Source: Diatrype stigma (lineage: Eukaryota > Ascomycota > Sordariomycetes > Xylariales > Diatrypaceae). From it: a stretch of DNA of 64,000 nt. The stretch spans positions 310,001 to 374,000 of the forward strand of contig JAKJXP020000026.1 of assembly GCA_022225965.2 (NCBI GenBank). Reading direction: 5' to 3'. The translations under genes were made by a program, and so were the position numbers. Numbering within the stretch: the first letter of the stretch is position 1; every line of letters begins with the position of its first letter. The notes below the pieces were generated by a model. The model was not told where the DNA came from and did not search any database. It worked only from the letters and a program-made list of their open reading frames with translations. Below, one piece after another: positions 23,930 to 35,272 of this stretch.

Positions 23930-26900
23930 CGTAGCTATTCGATCCTTGTTTATTTCAATAGCCCGTCGGTTGTGAATGGGACTGGATCCAATGACTCCGT
24001 CCGAATTGTCTGTTTCCCCACAGCCCGTCAAATCATTGTCCAACTCGGGGAATCATAGGTGCATATGGGCTCGACTGCTGTTCTCCGAGTTTTTTCTTCT
24101 TTCCTTCTACTATCTTTCTTCCCTTTGGTGTCGAGTGTGTGTTGTGCCGCACCGAACGACGAAAGCCGGTGGATGACAAGCAACTGGAGTCGATCGCGGA
24201 ATCACCAGGATTTCGGGGAAAGGCAACAAGCAGCAACAAGCAAAAAAGCGAAACGAGAGCAAGAACAAACCAGAAAACAGTTTCGGGAGAGGAGGAGAAA
24301 GAGTTAACTAGCCGGAAACGAAAGAGGACAAGAGACTGCGAGCAGTAGAAACAGGGGGGCAGGGGGGGGTGGTTTGATTCGACGAGGAATTTCCCACTCA
24401 CTCACACCACGCACACTTCACACTGATTGAATCCTTACATGGTATAGTCGATACGACGTACATAAGAAGAACCATGTCAGTCAGCTCAGCAGCTGTTGAG
24501 CCCGTTACTGAACAATGCGGTTTCGAGACGTGCGAAGTGCCAGCGGGCCACGGTCCACGAACTGCGCCGCCGGCCAATGGGGAAGGGCTGGATGGTGCCA
24601 TCTCGACCCAATGATCCCAATGACCCGTCGTGAAGATCGTTGCCAAGCGGCCGCTCGCACGGTAGGGGACCCCGGGTGATCGCCACTACTATCTTACGCC
24701 CACAGTCGGTTGTGCCCTATGAGAGGCTTGCATATGTACAATACTCTACTAGTTGCAACAACCTAAGGTATTCTATCGTATGCTACGCCTCGGGCTAGGC
24801 AGTGAAAGGAATACTATCAACCCACCTTAATCTGTGACACATAGTTATACACTACCGCATAAGCAAATCGAAGCTCCCCTTCCAAACGCAACGTATGTTC
24901 ATACATATGATAACAGAGTACTCAACTGATGAGAGTGACATCTCGCACACACGACTCTAGTAATGGTAGTATGGGTGAAACTTTAGTCTGATCATGGCTT
25001 GGCCCGAACCGAGAAGGTAGGGTGACATCGCAGGCTGACGACTGCCGGATAGACGACGCCTACATACATAGGTAGTATGGGAAAAGGGTGATATTGTACG
25101 ATTGTACATACCTAACCATGGATTATCAGTCAGCAGCCAGCGGTCGGTGCATGAAGAGGGTCCATCCATCCCTACATATTAAAGTCTCACGGCTGTCCCA
25201 CTCCGTCCATACATCGACTGCCTGCTGTGTACTTCGTATGCGGACAGGGTATATAGTCCGATAACCACATATATAGTGCTGTACAGTCCATAATCTCCCA
25301 GCGAACACCGGAGAGGAAAGGTATAATGCCAATGATATGAACGAAAGAGAATAATAGGGCTCTATAACTACCCACGATGTAGGTATGTATAACGGCCGAC
25401 ATGCGGACATGCAGATATGACAGCATGCACTGCACGCACGTAGGTACTTGTGCTTGAGGGGTCTCACCCGTGTTATTTGAAACGTAGCCTTTGCAGCTCA
25501 CGTGTGGAGGCGCCGCCTCTGACGTTGTTGTTTGCTTGTTTGTTTTGTTTCTGTTTTATTCGTTTATTCCTCGTTCTCCCATTCGCAATCCCGTCGTTAC
25601 TAGGTAGATGATCAAAAGTTCCTTTCTCTTCATGAGGAAACCGATTCTCGAAGCCGACCAACCATCGATGCAGCCCGTGCAGCAGTGCATCTGTCCTTCT
25701 GTCCCCATACATTATTATACTTACGTGTAAGTATTGTAGGTACTTCTGTAACTATGTAACTACTACCAGGCAGGTATGTATCGCATAGTCCCGCAAAGAG
25801 ACCGTTAGCGAGCTCGCAAAAAAAGACCACAAAACCGCGAATGAACGAACGAGCGAAAAGGACCCTCGTCTAACTACAGGTAAGACGGGGCTGAAATGGA
25901 CATGGCCAGGAGGAATGGGATGAATATAGTAAAGATGCGAACTTTAGAGCACTGCGGCTGATCCTTATACCCACTTACCGTCACTCTTGGCGCTCTCCGG
26001 GGTTCCACATGTGACACGCCCTCGCGCCGTTCAGACCCCGGAACGTCAAGAGACCCCTGTCGGCGCTGCAGCTTGCGCTAACTTCGTAGTCCCCTAAGGC
26101 TGGCATTAGCCGTTAGCGCGTGGTAATAAATAGTAACACGCTAGTTTAGCTACATACATACGTACATGTACGCATCCAGTCTGCATCCGACCCTTTTCCT
26201 TCTCTTTCTGTGTCTCCTCGTACGAATAAATACTCCAGTTAAAACTTGGGGTCGTCAACATCCCATTATCACGAACCAAACCAAACCACCCACGAATTGC
26301 AACCTTTCTTCCTTGGCACTATTGGACGGCTGCTCGGTATCTACTTTGGTAATTTATGTAACGAGTCTGGCAATCTGGTAGCTAGTCTATGTAGTTATGT
26401 AGGACCCGTTCTATAAGAGACATCTTATACCTTGAAGTAGCTATCCGCATGAAAGCAACAACGGCAACATCAACAACAACAGCAATCAATAGCAACCACT
26501 GTGAGGCTAGGCTAGGGTTCGATATTATTAACAATAAAGTTATCCTACTTCAATGGCTACCTACAGGTGGTGTTGGACTATTATGTAGGTATAGACTACC
26601 GTAAATCGGGATTTGTTCCCGGGGTGCGTACAGATTTATAGGGGCAGTGAGCACTAGGTATTCCAACCTGGTCATAAACCGAAACTGGCATCCATCCCCT
26701 ACTCACCCCCTCGCCTCCCCGATCATAATCTGACATGTAATATTTTATGGCAGATTCCACCTCGATTTGATGTTCTATTCTGTTTACTTCGTTCTCGAAA
26801 CCCTTGCCACGGTAGTAGTAGCTTCTATGTATATAAGAACCGGGCAAGCAAATAGTGTGTCGCTTAGGTATGTAAAGTGAGTGTCACCGAAGCGGATACC

Positions 26901-28834
26901 GGCGTGCTTCGAAGGAACCGCCAAGATGATATGTTGTTCAGTTTCATTCGGCAATGGCCACATAGTCTCCGGCTTATAAGTTGTACAGATTCATTATCAG
27001 CTAAACTTACTTCGGGGTTCTTCTCATGGTAATCACGGGACCGAACGAGCTTAGATGATGGAGAGAGTAGTAGTACCACCATGAACAGCATGGCACACCT
27101 CCCATACAGAACGCAGAATGCAGAATGCAGAGAGACATCAACAAACTAGTGTTGAGAGCGGGACCCATCTCAGCCTTAAATAGAGTAAAAATAGTATCGA
27201 CTACATAGTATATGCCCACACACAGCCTTACCTCATCCTCAAACCCATTCATCATCAATAGCGTCCTGCCTGGTGCACCCAGGCTTGTACTCCATCAGGT
27301 GGAGTGAGAGACAGAGAGACCTGACAGAGCACGGCTGATCTGCGTATCGCGTTAGGTAGATGGGCTCGGTAAGCATCACCGCACTGCCGCAGTCCGGAAA
27401 TACCGAATGGAGGAGCGTGTGGGATATTTGGAGCAACTACATGCCTACCTATTGTAGCGAGAGTACCTAGGCAACTATGTATATCGCTATAGCCAGGACG
27501 GACAAAAGGGGTTGTCTGCCTTTTCTGCCTACCTCCTTACCTACCCAGTTAACTACTAATTACATATACTCACTATACCACCACGCAAAAAGCGGGATCC
27601 TCAAAAGTACGTACGACGTCCCTGGTCGCAGTCCACCTTTCCTGCCTTTCCTGCCTGCTTGCTCGCCCGCCTGCCTTCCGTACGCAGTAAGCGCCTCCGG
27701 AGGTGGGCTTTGCGGAGCGGGCGTAACAACAGCTTTCCCGGTAACACTAGAGACGGCATAGGGTTATACTACCTGCCTATGCATAGGTAACTACCTAGTA
27801 TTGCGGAGAGGCCGAACTGGGGCCGAGGTCGCCTGCCTGCCTTATGCAGAGGTAACTACTATAAAGTTGACAGCTGAGCCGGCTAAAAAACAAAGACCCC
27901 GAACGCCGCACGCTGGCACCCGGCACTCGATGCTCTCGGTCGACGTTTATGGCTTTATGGGTAAGGTAGGATAGCGATATATCATGTGCGAAGGTACATC
28001 TATTTGTGGATGATGTTACCGGCTCGTTAGGTAGTTCGAGCCCCCGCGCCCCGAAATAATAATACAGCATAAGAAACATGTATAACAAACCAGTTCAAAC
28101 GGCTGGTATATAATCTGTGATAATGGCACGACGGACAAGCTCCCAGAGGCAAAGCCGAATGTCCATGAAAATAACTATCAATATGTGTAGAAAGCAACCG
28201 ACCAAGCGAACCAAAGATAGGGGTTGGGGGTCGTGGAATGGTCTGGCGTGTCTTCTTTTACTTTGCATTACCTACCTACTACTATCTATACGTACGGGCG
28301 TGTGTAGAGTGAGATGATGGTGGCCGTTCACACATAACTCTTCTTGATGCTCGTTGATCTGAACTTCGTATCACATTGTAGGGTATTGTACGTACATACG
28401 TAAGTATATATATGAGCAAGAGTTTCACATCTAGTCAGACACCGAGCGCCCATCCACTCGCACCATACTTCTTAGCGAAGCACGCACTCAACCCAATCAA
28501 ATTGCAGTGAAGTAGCAGCCGGGGGAGAAACCAGGTATCTATATCTTTCTGCGATCCGATCCGAAGAGCACCCAGAGCAGACTACCTAGCACCGGTTGTT
28601 TGTTTTCCAGGTCTATGGCACCCAACTGCTCGCTCGCACACACGCCATGATTAGATATGTTGGATTGGACCACCAGCCACACGCGTAGGCAGACAAGACA
28701 GCCAGACAGACATATAGATGAGGCAGGTAGGCAGGTAACCTAGGGGTATATATATACCATAACCGTGGCCCGCAATCCGCGCTTCACTGTTACCCCAACC
28801 TGCCTTGCTTTTCCTCCAACCACAATCCAACGCA
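23930..28834. other. Long gene-poor spacer (4.9 kb)
   Basis: No gene is supportable. The left end holds the promoter of the single-pass protein gene. A G-rich run (six then eight G) lies near 24354-24372. Further right are many TAGGTA/TACCTA words, CCTTTCCTG-type repeats near 27640-27680 and TATATATA tracts near 28404 and 28748. Open frames are all under about 120 codons and unconvincing. Confidence 0.55.
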
Positions 28835-29195
28835 TCAATCGTCCTGGACGATCTCCTTGATCTCCTCGCGCGAGACGGGCGCGATGCCGAAGCCGCCGGG
28901 GGCCTCGGCGGCCTTGGCGTCGCGGCCGCCCGTGCGGTCGATGACGCGCGCCCCGTCTTGCATCCAGAAGTCCACCTCGTCGACCATGTCGGCCACGACG
29001 TCCTCGACGATCTGCTCATCGTAGCGCTCCGCCACCGCCCGGAGCCGGTCGTTGGTCTTTCGGGGCAGCGAGAGCGATAGGGAGGGCGGCCATCCTGCAT
29101 TATCACCATCGTCATCGTCATCACCCCCGGCCTCTTCTTTCTTCGCCGAGTGATCTGCTGCTGCTGCCACGCCGGTCATGTCCACGTCGCCGTCG

Positions 29196-29233
<38 letters not shown>

Positions 29234-30886
29234 GGCTGTGGCGGATCCCGTGGTGGTGGTGGTGGTGGTGGTAGTAGGGGCGGCAGCAGCGCCATTGGCA
29301 GTGGCATCAGTAGTATTCGTAGACGGCGCGTAGTCCGGCGGCGGGTACCAGAAGTCCGGGCCGAAGTTGACCTCGGCCGCGCCGCCGCGGAACACGCTGA
29401 GCGCCGGGTAGTACCCGAGCATGCCGTCGTCCATGCCCTCGCGGGCGCCGACCTGGGCCTGGGGCCGCGAGGCGGGCGGCAGGAAGGCCAGGAGGTCGGT
29501 GAACGGCGTGCCCATCAGGACGCCGTTCTTGTAGACGCGGATGCACGACCCGGGCAGGGTCCGCATGGCGGGGACCGGGTGGATCGGGTTGGGCGGCTCG
29601 GTGCTGCCGCCGCCGCCAGCGCCCCCGGCACCGCCGCTGCCGCCCCCGGGCCCGCCCGCCGTCCCGGTCGGGTTCATCAGGTCCTCGAGCTCCTTGGTCG
29701 TGTGGTAGTCGATCTTCTCGAAGTAGATGTGGGCCTTGAAGCGGATGGGGATGCGGTCGCGGACGATGTTAGCGGCCTCGGCGGCGGCGGCGGCGGTCGC
29801 CTCGTCGTCCTCGTCGTCGAGGTCGACGGCCGGGTTGTAGTGGCCCGAGACGACCTTCCGGTGGAGATGCTCGGACGGCAGCTGGATCTCGAGCCCGATC
29901 ACGTCGCCCTCCTTGATGTCCTCGCCGGGCGGGAAGAAGTCCTTCGGCCGCGACATGTGCACCTTCTGGCCCTGCACGTCCCGGATTCCGTAGCTGTAAG
30001 CGTCGAAGCCCACGGGCGCGTCTAGCGAAGCCTCCCGCCGCGCGAACCCCAGGCGCACGTGCCCGTGCGACTGGATCTTCCCGTCGCCGCCGCCCTCGCC
30101 CTCGCCTTTCACCGTGCCCCGCGTGATCTTGCACTCCCAGTACCACCGACCTTGGCGCACTGCGACGTTCGCTCTCGCCATCCTAAAGCCCTTATCTGTA
30201 GTAATGTGTCGGCCGGACTGGTCCATGTACATGTGTGTGGCGGCATCTTCAAAGCTGATGTGAGGGCCGTACGGTGGCGGCTCGGTCTGGCGGTAGTAGA
30301 AGGAGGACGGGAAGGCGGGGTCGGCTATACAATGTAAGTAGTGAAAACTCTTCTTGTTGTAAACGCTACAAAGACGTCAGCGTTTGCAGTGCGACAGCCC
30401 AATATTACATGCGACTTACTGCTCGGAGGTCTCGTAGAATTGTATCGTGGAACCGTCAAGGCCGGTTATGTCATGGTGATGGGTGAAGATGGGACCCCGA
30501 GCGGGCTCGAAGTCGGAGGGCTTCGGGGGCGCAAGCTTGTATCGCAACGGTGAAGCCTCGCTGGGCGGAAGATCTCTGATATCCTTGATCTTGGGGTCGG
30601 GCGTGGCTCGAGAGCTGCTATCCCCTCCACCAAACCCAACCTTGGACTCGCGCTTCTTGAGAGACTCCTTCTTGGTTCTCGCTGGCTTCTCGCGCCCCAT
30701 GGCGGCTATATCATCATGCGACTGGGTTCTGGGGAGCTTCACGTCCAGATTTGGGTTGAGGGGCGAGGAAACCGGGGGCGCATGGTCGTCTTCGAGAGGC
30801 CGCTTCTGTGGAAGAGCAGAGATTGGCAGGACGGGTACTGGGACTGGAGTGACTTTGCGCTCGGGCACCTCAGCGTCTGGAGCCAT
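28835..30886 (-). CDS. BRE2: COMPASS histone-methyltransferase subunit Bre2/Ash2
   Basis: Two exons: 30886-30420 and 30365-28835 (665 aa), with a 54-nt intron (GTAAGT...GTAG). The junction restores HVYNKKSFHYLHCIADP, typical of fungal Bre2. A SPRY domain follows (about 200-500), with FRMARANVAVRQGRWYWECKI, GHVRLGFARREASLDAPVGFD and the closing VNFGPDFWYPPP. A homopolymeric Thr/Ala linker (about 510-550) separates it from a C-terminal amphipathic helix, LRAVAERYDEQIVEDVVADM (about 590-615), which matches the Sdc1/Dpy-30-binding helix. Like yeast Bre2 it has no PHD finger. Family role: Ash2/Bre2 with Swd1, Swd3 and Sdc1 stimulates Set1-dependent H3K4 methylation. The start is uncertain: an in-frame ATG 14 codons upstream (30928) is possible. 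Confidence 0.9.
29200..29232. repeat. CTG/CAG trinucleotide microsatellite (11 units)
   Basis: An uninterrupted CTG run on the plus strand encodes poly-Ala within the BRE2 linker on the minus strand. It is a likely site of length variation. Confidence 0.9.
29250..29272. repeat. GGT/ACC trinucleotide microsatellite
   Basis: About seven GGT units encode poly-Thr in BRE2, directly beside the poly-Ala run. Confidence 0.9.
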
Positions 30887-31818
30887 GTTGACTGGGTCGG
30901 TAAGGAAAAGAAGCTTTGGAAGGTTCAACTGTTCTCGGGCTTGGGGGTTTTGAGTTTGGGGTTAAGGTGACTATTATCGGACGGCGCTGTGGATACGATA
31001 GCGTGCGCAAGTCAACCTTGAACATTCAAACAATCATAGAGCCAGGCTGCTCGTGGACATGATCGGTCAAGTTTCAAGTTGCAACTTGGAATTGAGGCTC
31101 GGCGTCTTCGATGTTGTAGGCTGTGACACCTGGAAAACAAATCGAAAATCGATCGAACCTTCAATGTTGCCCACTCGACCGTTCTTGCCTTGGTATGTAC
31201 CTACAAGCAGTCGAGAATATGCATGTGATGTAGTTCTAATGCTAGCTCCAGTACTCCAGGCGCGTTTCGCTAGACGCGACGCCAATTGAGCTCAAGCTTC
31301 CAAGTTGCAGCATCTCAAGGTTGCTACCTACAGCAGCTACAGGTACGTAGCCCCGCCTGAAGTGACCCATGTCAACACCCGCTGCCACCCGTCCACCCGT
31401 CACTACTGAGTTAGGCGCATGGATAGCTGCTATGACTTCAGCTAGGTATAACCTTGGAGTCAACCCCTCAGCCCCTATTCTGTACTACCAGGTAGCTACT
31501 GCTATCACTCGCTGGATTAGGACTTATACCACTCAGCTTTAATACCCGTAGATAGAATACCTACCTATGCATTCATCACTCACCCGAGCAACACCTTGCT
31601 TACCACTAGAGCCAACTGGATGAATATCCCTGGAATAAGCCTTACCTATAAACATCGTTACCCCTTTCAACCCGCTCTATATCCAAACTAAGTGTGCTGT
31701 CGGTCAATAGCAGCAAGTCCTTCTTTAGTCAGACCGCCCAACACAGACTACTTTCCTTTCCATCATGATTCATCAACTTAGACTAAGTAGGGACTCTCAA
31801 ACCGCAGTTATGGGACTG

Positions 31819-31844
31819 TTTTTTTTTTTTTTTTTTTTTTTTTT
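31819..31844. repeat. Poly-T tract of 26 bases
   Basis: An uninterrupted run of T. It may be a nucleosome-excluding element in this divergent promoter, or the A-tail of an old minus-strand retroposed copy. I saw no matching target-site duplication. Confidence 0.9.
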
Positions 31845-32625
31845 CCCTCAGCAGGAGGTAGCAGTCTTCTCTCGACGGTGTCTAGAACGAACTAGTCAAC
31901 TATGCTCTTCAGCAATATCGCAAGAAAAGGCGGAGTTCGAAATGGGATCGTGCTGATCGACTACTTACTAAGTATCCCAATGTGCCGCAGGCGCCCAATA
32001 CCTGCCTGACCTTAGCAGTTAGTTAGCTGCCTCCTAATTTGATGATCTCAGCATAAGACGTTAGTATGGAACACCAGCATTCAACCGAACTGACATTGCT
32101 GCTCATCAACTAGATGGCGCCGGACCGGCTCCGCTTCTCACCTGTGGAATAGTATAGCGCACCCGGCATGCGGGATGGCGTCAGCGCGCGATCCACAGAT
32201 TACGGTACCTTGGCTGGCCCTCTCGACGGAGAGAAAGAGGGAGGGAGAAGTTTTTGGGGGTTGTGGCTGGTTAGAATGGATGGATGAAGCGCTTTGTAGA
32301 GCACTAATTGCATCGTGCCTACTTCGCGCAGGCAACGACAGAGCCTTGCGGTGCGTTGCATTGCGCTGCGTTGCATGGAGCCCGGGCTGAAATCAGCCTA
32401 CAGGCGTGCGGCTTCACTCAGAAAGCAATATTCAACTACTTTGGGAAAACATCGTTCAGCCTAGATGGACCCCTGACTAAGCGCAAAGTCCTCCTGGTGT
32501 GTGCCACCTTCCGAAAACAGATACTTGGAATGTTCAGGGGCCGGCTTTTCTGTTAGTAGTCGGAAATCTAGGCCAAAGCTAGGCCGTACTTGCAGGAGTC
32601 AGGAGCCCGGCGCAGCCAAGGGATG

Positions 32626-32661
32626 GTTATATATAACCTTCGAGATTGGGTATATATATAG
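32626..32661 (+). promoter_or_regulatory. Paired TATA-like elements
   Basis: TTATATATAAC and GTATATATATAGCC lie about 155-190 bases before the start codon at 32815 and just ahead of a CT-rich leader. That spacing suits a TATA-driven, regulated secreted-protein gene. Confidence 0.5.
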
Positions 32662-32814
32662 CCTACCGTGACTCCGGGTTGTGGTCTTTACCAGCCATCT
32701 TCATCACCTAGATAGGCACACCACTTGCTACACTCGCTCACTCTATTACTTGTCCCAAACCCCTTTCCCCCTCCTCTCCCCAAGTGAAGACGAACTAGCC
32801 AGCTAGCCGATACC

Positions 32815-33864
32815 ATGCAGCAGAAGCTCCTCGCGGCCGTCCTCGGCACCAGCCTTCCCCTGCTAGCCCGCGCCCAAGACTGCTCCGTCGTGAACGACGT
32901 GGCCGTGACGTTCTACGGAAGCCCGGACAACGACCCGCCGGGGTCGGCCGCCACGGCGTACTCGTGCGGCGGCCGCGACAACCAGGCCGGCGGCGTCGGA
33001 TCCTACGACGACCCGCTGACCTTCGCCACGGCGCCGGGCGAGTACGAGCAGTGCGAGCTCCTCTACGCCCCCTACATCAAGAAGTACATCCGCATGGAGG
33101 ATAGCTGCGAGCAGTGCAGTGCGTCTTTTTCCCCCTTTCCCCTACCTAGAGTGCCAAAAAGAGGATGTGAGAAGAAAAAGGAAGTTTCGCTTGCTGACGT
33201 GTTGAACGATGACAACAGCCTCGGACTGGGCGAATGGCGAGGCTCACATCGATATCTGGACGGGCACCGTGGCCGACGGGGGCGATGCGCAGGTCGAGTG
33301 CGAGAACGAGCTCACGCCCGGCCCGCAGCAGTCCTTCATCCGCAACCCGGCCGCGGACCTGGAGGTAGACGGTAAGTGTCAAGCAGTTTCCCTTTCCCAA
33401 TCTATTAGTTCAATACCTAGTTACCAAGCCTCTAGTCAAGAGGTGTGGTGCCATCGTCCATCCAAAACCTTGATGAGCGAGAGAATAGGGAGAACAAGAA
33501 GATGCGGACTGGTACTAGTCATGCCGGAGCTAACCTCTTTGGCTTGAAACAGTGACCCCTCTGTGGGACAACGGCGCCTGCAACACGCAGAACACCTACC
33601 CCGACTACAACACCGGAGACTACTGCGGCAACAACAGCGGTGGCGGTGGTGGCGGTGGTGGTTCGCCGCCGACGTGCCAGACCGGCTGCGAGTGGGAAGG
33701 ACATTGCATCGGTAAGCAGAGTTCACCTACCCAGATGTTCTAGGAGGGGGGTTCGAAGGGACTAACGAGTATGGTGTGCTGCTATAATAGGATGTGCTTG
33801 CTCGACTCTTGACGATTGCTCGGATGACTTCGTCTGCAACGGGGGTGTCTGTGCTGCTCCTTGA
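32815..33864 (+). CDS. Secreted two-domain Cys-rich protein (3D/double-psi-beta-barrel-like)
   Basis: Four exons: 32815-33118, 33219-33371, 33553-33711 and 33791-33864 (229 aa). Introns are 100, 181 and 79 nt, all GT-AG. Residues 1-20 are a signal peptide ending LARAQ. The first domain (about 25-185) has VAVTFYGSPDN, PLTFATAPGEYEQCE, KKYIRMEDSCEQC and AHIDIWTG; the spaced Asp residues recall the 3D/RlpA double-psi-beta-barrel pattern. An eight-Gly linker follows. The C-terminal Cys-rich module has CQTGCEWEGHCIGCACS...DDCSDDFVC and ends CAAP; it holds ten Cys in about 40 residues. Similar secreted proteins occur in many fungi without a proven activity. Cell-wall or plant-wall binding is an inference. 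The gene is convergent with another secreted-protein gene. Confidence 0.85.
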
Positions 33865-34495
33865 GCGGTTAGCAGAAATGAAATACAATATCGTGAGGGC
33901 TAGTCAATTAAGTCGGGGCGGTCAGCTCAGATACCTAGGGATGATATTGGTGGGTGACAGGCAGAAAGGCACTGGGATAACTTGATAATCTCGTGCCACC
34001 ACGACAGGGGAAACACGTTTGTTTTAAAACCCATCTACTCAGGATCTGTACATATGGGGAACTGTATATACTCTGCAACCATAACCTCGAAATGTTTTCC
34101 ATGCAAACAGGGCAACACGCACACATTTTCTATGTGATACCTGAGAATCCGGTCTATGAAGCTGAGGGAAGAAAGGGGCACGCACACATGAACGCAAAAG
34201 CATGAAGCTCACACGAACAACTCGAGATCCAAGGGTATACACCGAAAGAATAAAATGAGGTGCCCCCATCATTTAGGGATTGATTGGTATCTCCTTGCAA
34301 GGAAATGGAAATCGTAATTTCTCTTACCACTCAGAGATGTGACTAAGTACAGTTACAGGATGTATGAACACAAACTTACCCCTATTCGATCATTCCAAGA
34401 CGGCATGCATCCCTCAGTTACAACACCGAACCCATCCTTCCTCTCCTCCTTTGACTACACCATATATGTTCACACCCCCCATCAAGCCAGCCATC
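33865..34495. other. Convergent spacer between two secreted-protein genes
   Basis: About 0.63 kb of tail-to-tail spacer with no supportable gene. Both transcripts should end here. Confidence 0.6.
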
Positions 34496-35272
34496 CTAAC
34501 CCTCCGTCGGCGTCGCCGCCGCCGCCGCCCCCCTCGCCCCCCAACCACCACCCATCCCCTCACCATCACCACTCGCAAGCGTAACCGGCGCCGCACCCGT
34601 ACACCCACGATACACGTACCTAGACAAGGCCTCACAATCGACCGTCGCCCAGCTCGGCAGACCCCCTTCCCCTTCCCCACCGACACAAGCCCCCGCCAGG
34701 CTCGTCAGCGCGTCCCCGTGGTCTTCGCACCAGCTCTCCATGGCGTCGTTCCACGCGCGGTAGTCGTGGCGCAGCTGGCGGTCGGGCAGGTTCGTCACGA
34801 CGGCGCAGTAGACGGTCGGATCGGCGACGTCGGCCGTGGCGAGGAAGGGGGACAGCGCCGCGAGGAGCGACGACGCCGCATTGCTCCCGCTGCTGTCGCC
34901 AGCGCCGGCGCCGCGGGTCGGGGTCGGGATCGTGTCGACGAGGGATTGGTAGGCGGATTCGCAGGCGCTGGCGTCGTCTTCGCTGTTGCTGTTGCTGTTG
35001 CTGTTGCGCCCGAGGATGACGGGAGAGGCGGGAGAGGTGGGGTTGGTGGTGATGGTGATGATCGTGGTGGCGGTGATGGTGGTAATGGGACTTTCTTCTT
35101 GCTGCCTTCTTCCATTTAGTCCAATTTCTTCTTTCTTTGTCCCTTCTCCTCCCCTAGAAATGAGCCTGTCTAGGAGGGGGTTGCTGTTATAGTGGTGGCG
35201 GATCTGCGCTAGGGCCAGGGGTATATTGAGGATGCCGATTAAGGCGGCGAGGAGGTTGGCTGGAGCATGCAT
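34496..35272 (-). CDS. Small secreted protein with six-Cys helical domain
   Basis: Single exon, 258 aa. A signal peptide (about 1-22, ending LALAQ) is followed by a Thr/Ile- and Asn/Ser-rich linker containing a (Asn-Ser) repeat. A compact region (about 100-240) with six Cys comes next, including ACESAYQSL, CAVVTNLPDR, SWCEDH and CEALSRY. The pattern C...SL...PTP...LP..L..DY.AW...W...H...L..L...C recalls an uncharacterised fungal secreted family that often ends in a GPI signal. Here the frame stops after ATPTEG with no hydrophobic GPI tail, so the end may be naturally shorter or altered. The function is unknown. Confidence 0.72.
   Translation of the reverse strand: MHAPANLLAALIGILNIPLALAQIRHHYNSNPLLDRLISRGGEGTKKEEIGLNGRRQQEESPITTITATTIITITTNPTSPASPVILGRNSNSNSNSEDDASACESAYQSLVDTIPTPTRGAGAGDSSGSNAASSLLAALSPFLATADVADPTVYCAVVTNLPDRQLRHDYRAWNDAMESWCEDHGDALTSLAGACVGGEGEGGLPSWATVDCEALSRYVYRGCTGAAPVTLASGDGEGMGGGWGARGAAAAATPTEG

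Larger units (their letters stand above)
30887..32814. other. Divergent promoter region between BRE2 and a secreted-protein gene
   Basis: About 1.9 kb separate the two divergent start codons. It contains a 26-T homopolymer and TATA elements (listed separately), a 6-fold CT-rich leader before 32815 and some TACCTA words. No gene is supportable. Confidence 0.6.

Noticed and set aside
29150..30025. 291-codon plus-strand frame starting with a poly-Cys run
   Set aside because: It is the complement of BRE2; the poly-Cys comes from the CTG microsatellite.
34364..35119. 251-codon plus-strand frame
   Set aside because: It is antisense to the small secreted protein with signal peptide, and is Arg- and Pro-rich shadow sequence.
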